Positions 63,301-64,000 of a stretch of DNA of 64,000 nt are shown piece after piece. The first letter of the stretch is position 1; each line of letters opens with the position of its first letter. The position numbers and the translations under genes were made by a program. This DNA is from Hybos culiciformis (lineage: Eukaryota > Arthropoda > Insecta > Diptera > Hybotidae), in contig OZ023273.1 of the NCBI GenBank assembly GCA_964007475.1, positions 4,068,176-4,132,175 of the forward strand, given 5' to 3'. Below the pieces are notes generated by a model, which ran no database searches, had not been told where the DNA came from, and saw only the letters and a list, made by a program, of their open reading frames with translations.

Positions 63301-64000
63301 ATCTAATTTTCAATTAATAAAATGTGCCAATATTATATGCATATTGAGTGGTTTGTTTCGAACTAGATACTAATGTTTTTGTTTGGATTTAATTTTTTTT
63401 AATTTTTTTTTTTTAATTCTAATTTTTTTTTTTCAAATAATTTAAACTTTTTTCGAAACTCCTAGCAATGTATTTGTTATGATAAAAAAATTGTTATTTA
63501 CTCATTATTAAATTGTTATATTTTTCTGACGATTGATTATAATTTGCACTTTATTATAAAAAATATACCAAATAAGTTCCGGAATTTTTTCTATTCAAAA
63601 CAATATTCATTTGTAACCGAAAAGGAATTCGTACACTGTTATATTAAAAAAAATCGAACAATCAAAAATTAGAGTAGGTAATTTAAAGATTGTTGATCAA
63701 ATAAGCTATACCAAAAGTTTGTAATCTTTACTTCTTTATATGTGAAAGCGAAAGACAATGCTTACAAATTACCGAAATATCGTAATGAATATAGAAATTT
63801 ATTTAAAAAAAACTCCTATTCCGAAAGGAAATAAAAAATAAATATTAGTAAGAATAAAAGATGATTCACACACTACTAGATTTAGGTTTAGGGAAATGAA
63901 AATATGATGTAGATAAATCATAAATGTTGTCCATTTGTTGCTTTTGTTAGAAGACGGATTATCTTTATTCATTGAGTTCTACTAAAATTAGATTTTTTTA
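57310..64000. other. AT-rich DNA without recognisable genes
   Basis: Nothing here resembles a conserved coding exon on either strand. Present are (TA)n tracts near 59170-59193 and 61590-61630 and a short tandem duplication near 58396-58500 (aaaactattaaaatct unit twice). It may contain upstream exon(s) or control regions of the transporter, which would be transcribed from this side, or belong to a gene outside the window. Confidence 0.55.

Noticed and set aside
1..64000. tRNA and rRNA genes
   Set aside because: I looked for cloverleaf-type box A/B patterns and conserved rRNA segments and saw none that I could support by eye.

Overview
The window is eukaryotic and very AT-rich. It has spliced genes with GT-AG introns, long intergenic stretches full of small transposable elements, and no bacterial-style operons. 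The gene content points to an insect: a String/Cdc25 phosphatase with one coding intron, an SLC22-type organic cation transporter, and four Tudor-domain genes of the germline piRNA-pathway type. The compact Cdc25 structure makes a dipteran plausible, but I cannot place the species.

Layout. (1) 336-8189, plus strand: Cdc25/String, a short first coding exon, a 6.1 kb intron and one large exon. (2) 11.0-47.9 kb: a cluster of four Tudor genes, two on the minus strand (11048-16907 and 18557-25324) followed by two on the plus strand (29265-34038 and 37241-47920). The minus pair encode a MYND zinc finger followed by four Tudor-type modules, the TDRD1-like layout. The plus pair encode an RRM, MYND finger(s) and two Tudor domains, the Vreteno/Veneno-like layout. 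The inner two genes are divergent across a 3.9 kb spacer crowded with transposons. (3) 49904-52866, minus strand: SLC22-family transporter, complete except for its first coding exon, which I could not find. (4) About 53-64 kb: no gene recognised, but a LINE remnant, a diverged copy of an intronic minisatellite and a regularly spaced array of perfect or near-perfect palindromes.

The Tudor cluster is the most interesting part. I assembled all four genes exon by exon, checking phase at every junction; they give predicted proteins of about 1011, 1006, 699 and 933 residues. Each pair of paralogues is diverged overall, yet each contains one block of 120-130 nucleotides with no difference at all inside its Tudor coding region, which looks like gene conversion. 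In the fourth gene the MYND exon has been duplicated, one exon has lost its splice donor and gained a frameshift but can be skipped in frame, and an Asn/Arg/Gln-rich octapeptide array has expanded. In the third gene the last two MYND zinc ligands are gone. In piRNA biology MYND-Tudor proteins are adaptors that gather PIWI proteins by binding methylated arginines, so this looks like a young, evolving set of such adaptors. That role is inferred from domain families, not shown here.

Mobile DNA is dense. There are four short inverted-repeat elements with perfect 8-bp target duplications (hAT-like), several other MITE families including nested ones, at least three foldback-type elements, and two LINE 3-prime ends, one of them inserted inside a MITE with a visible target duplication.
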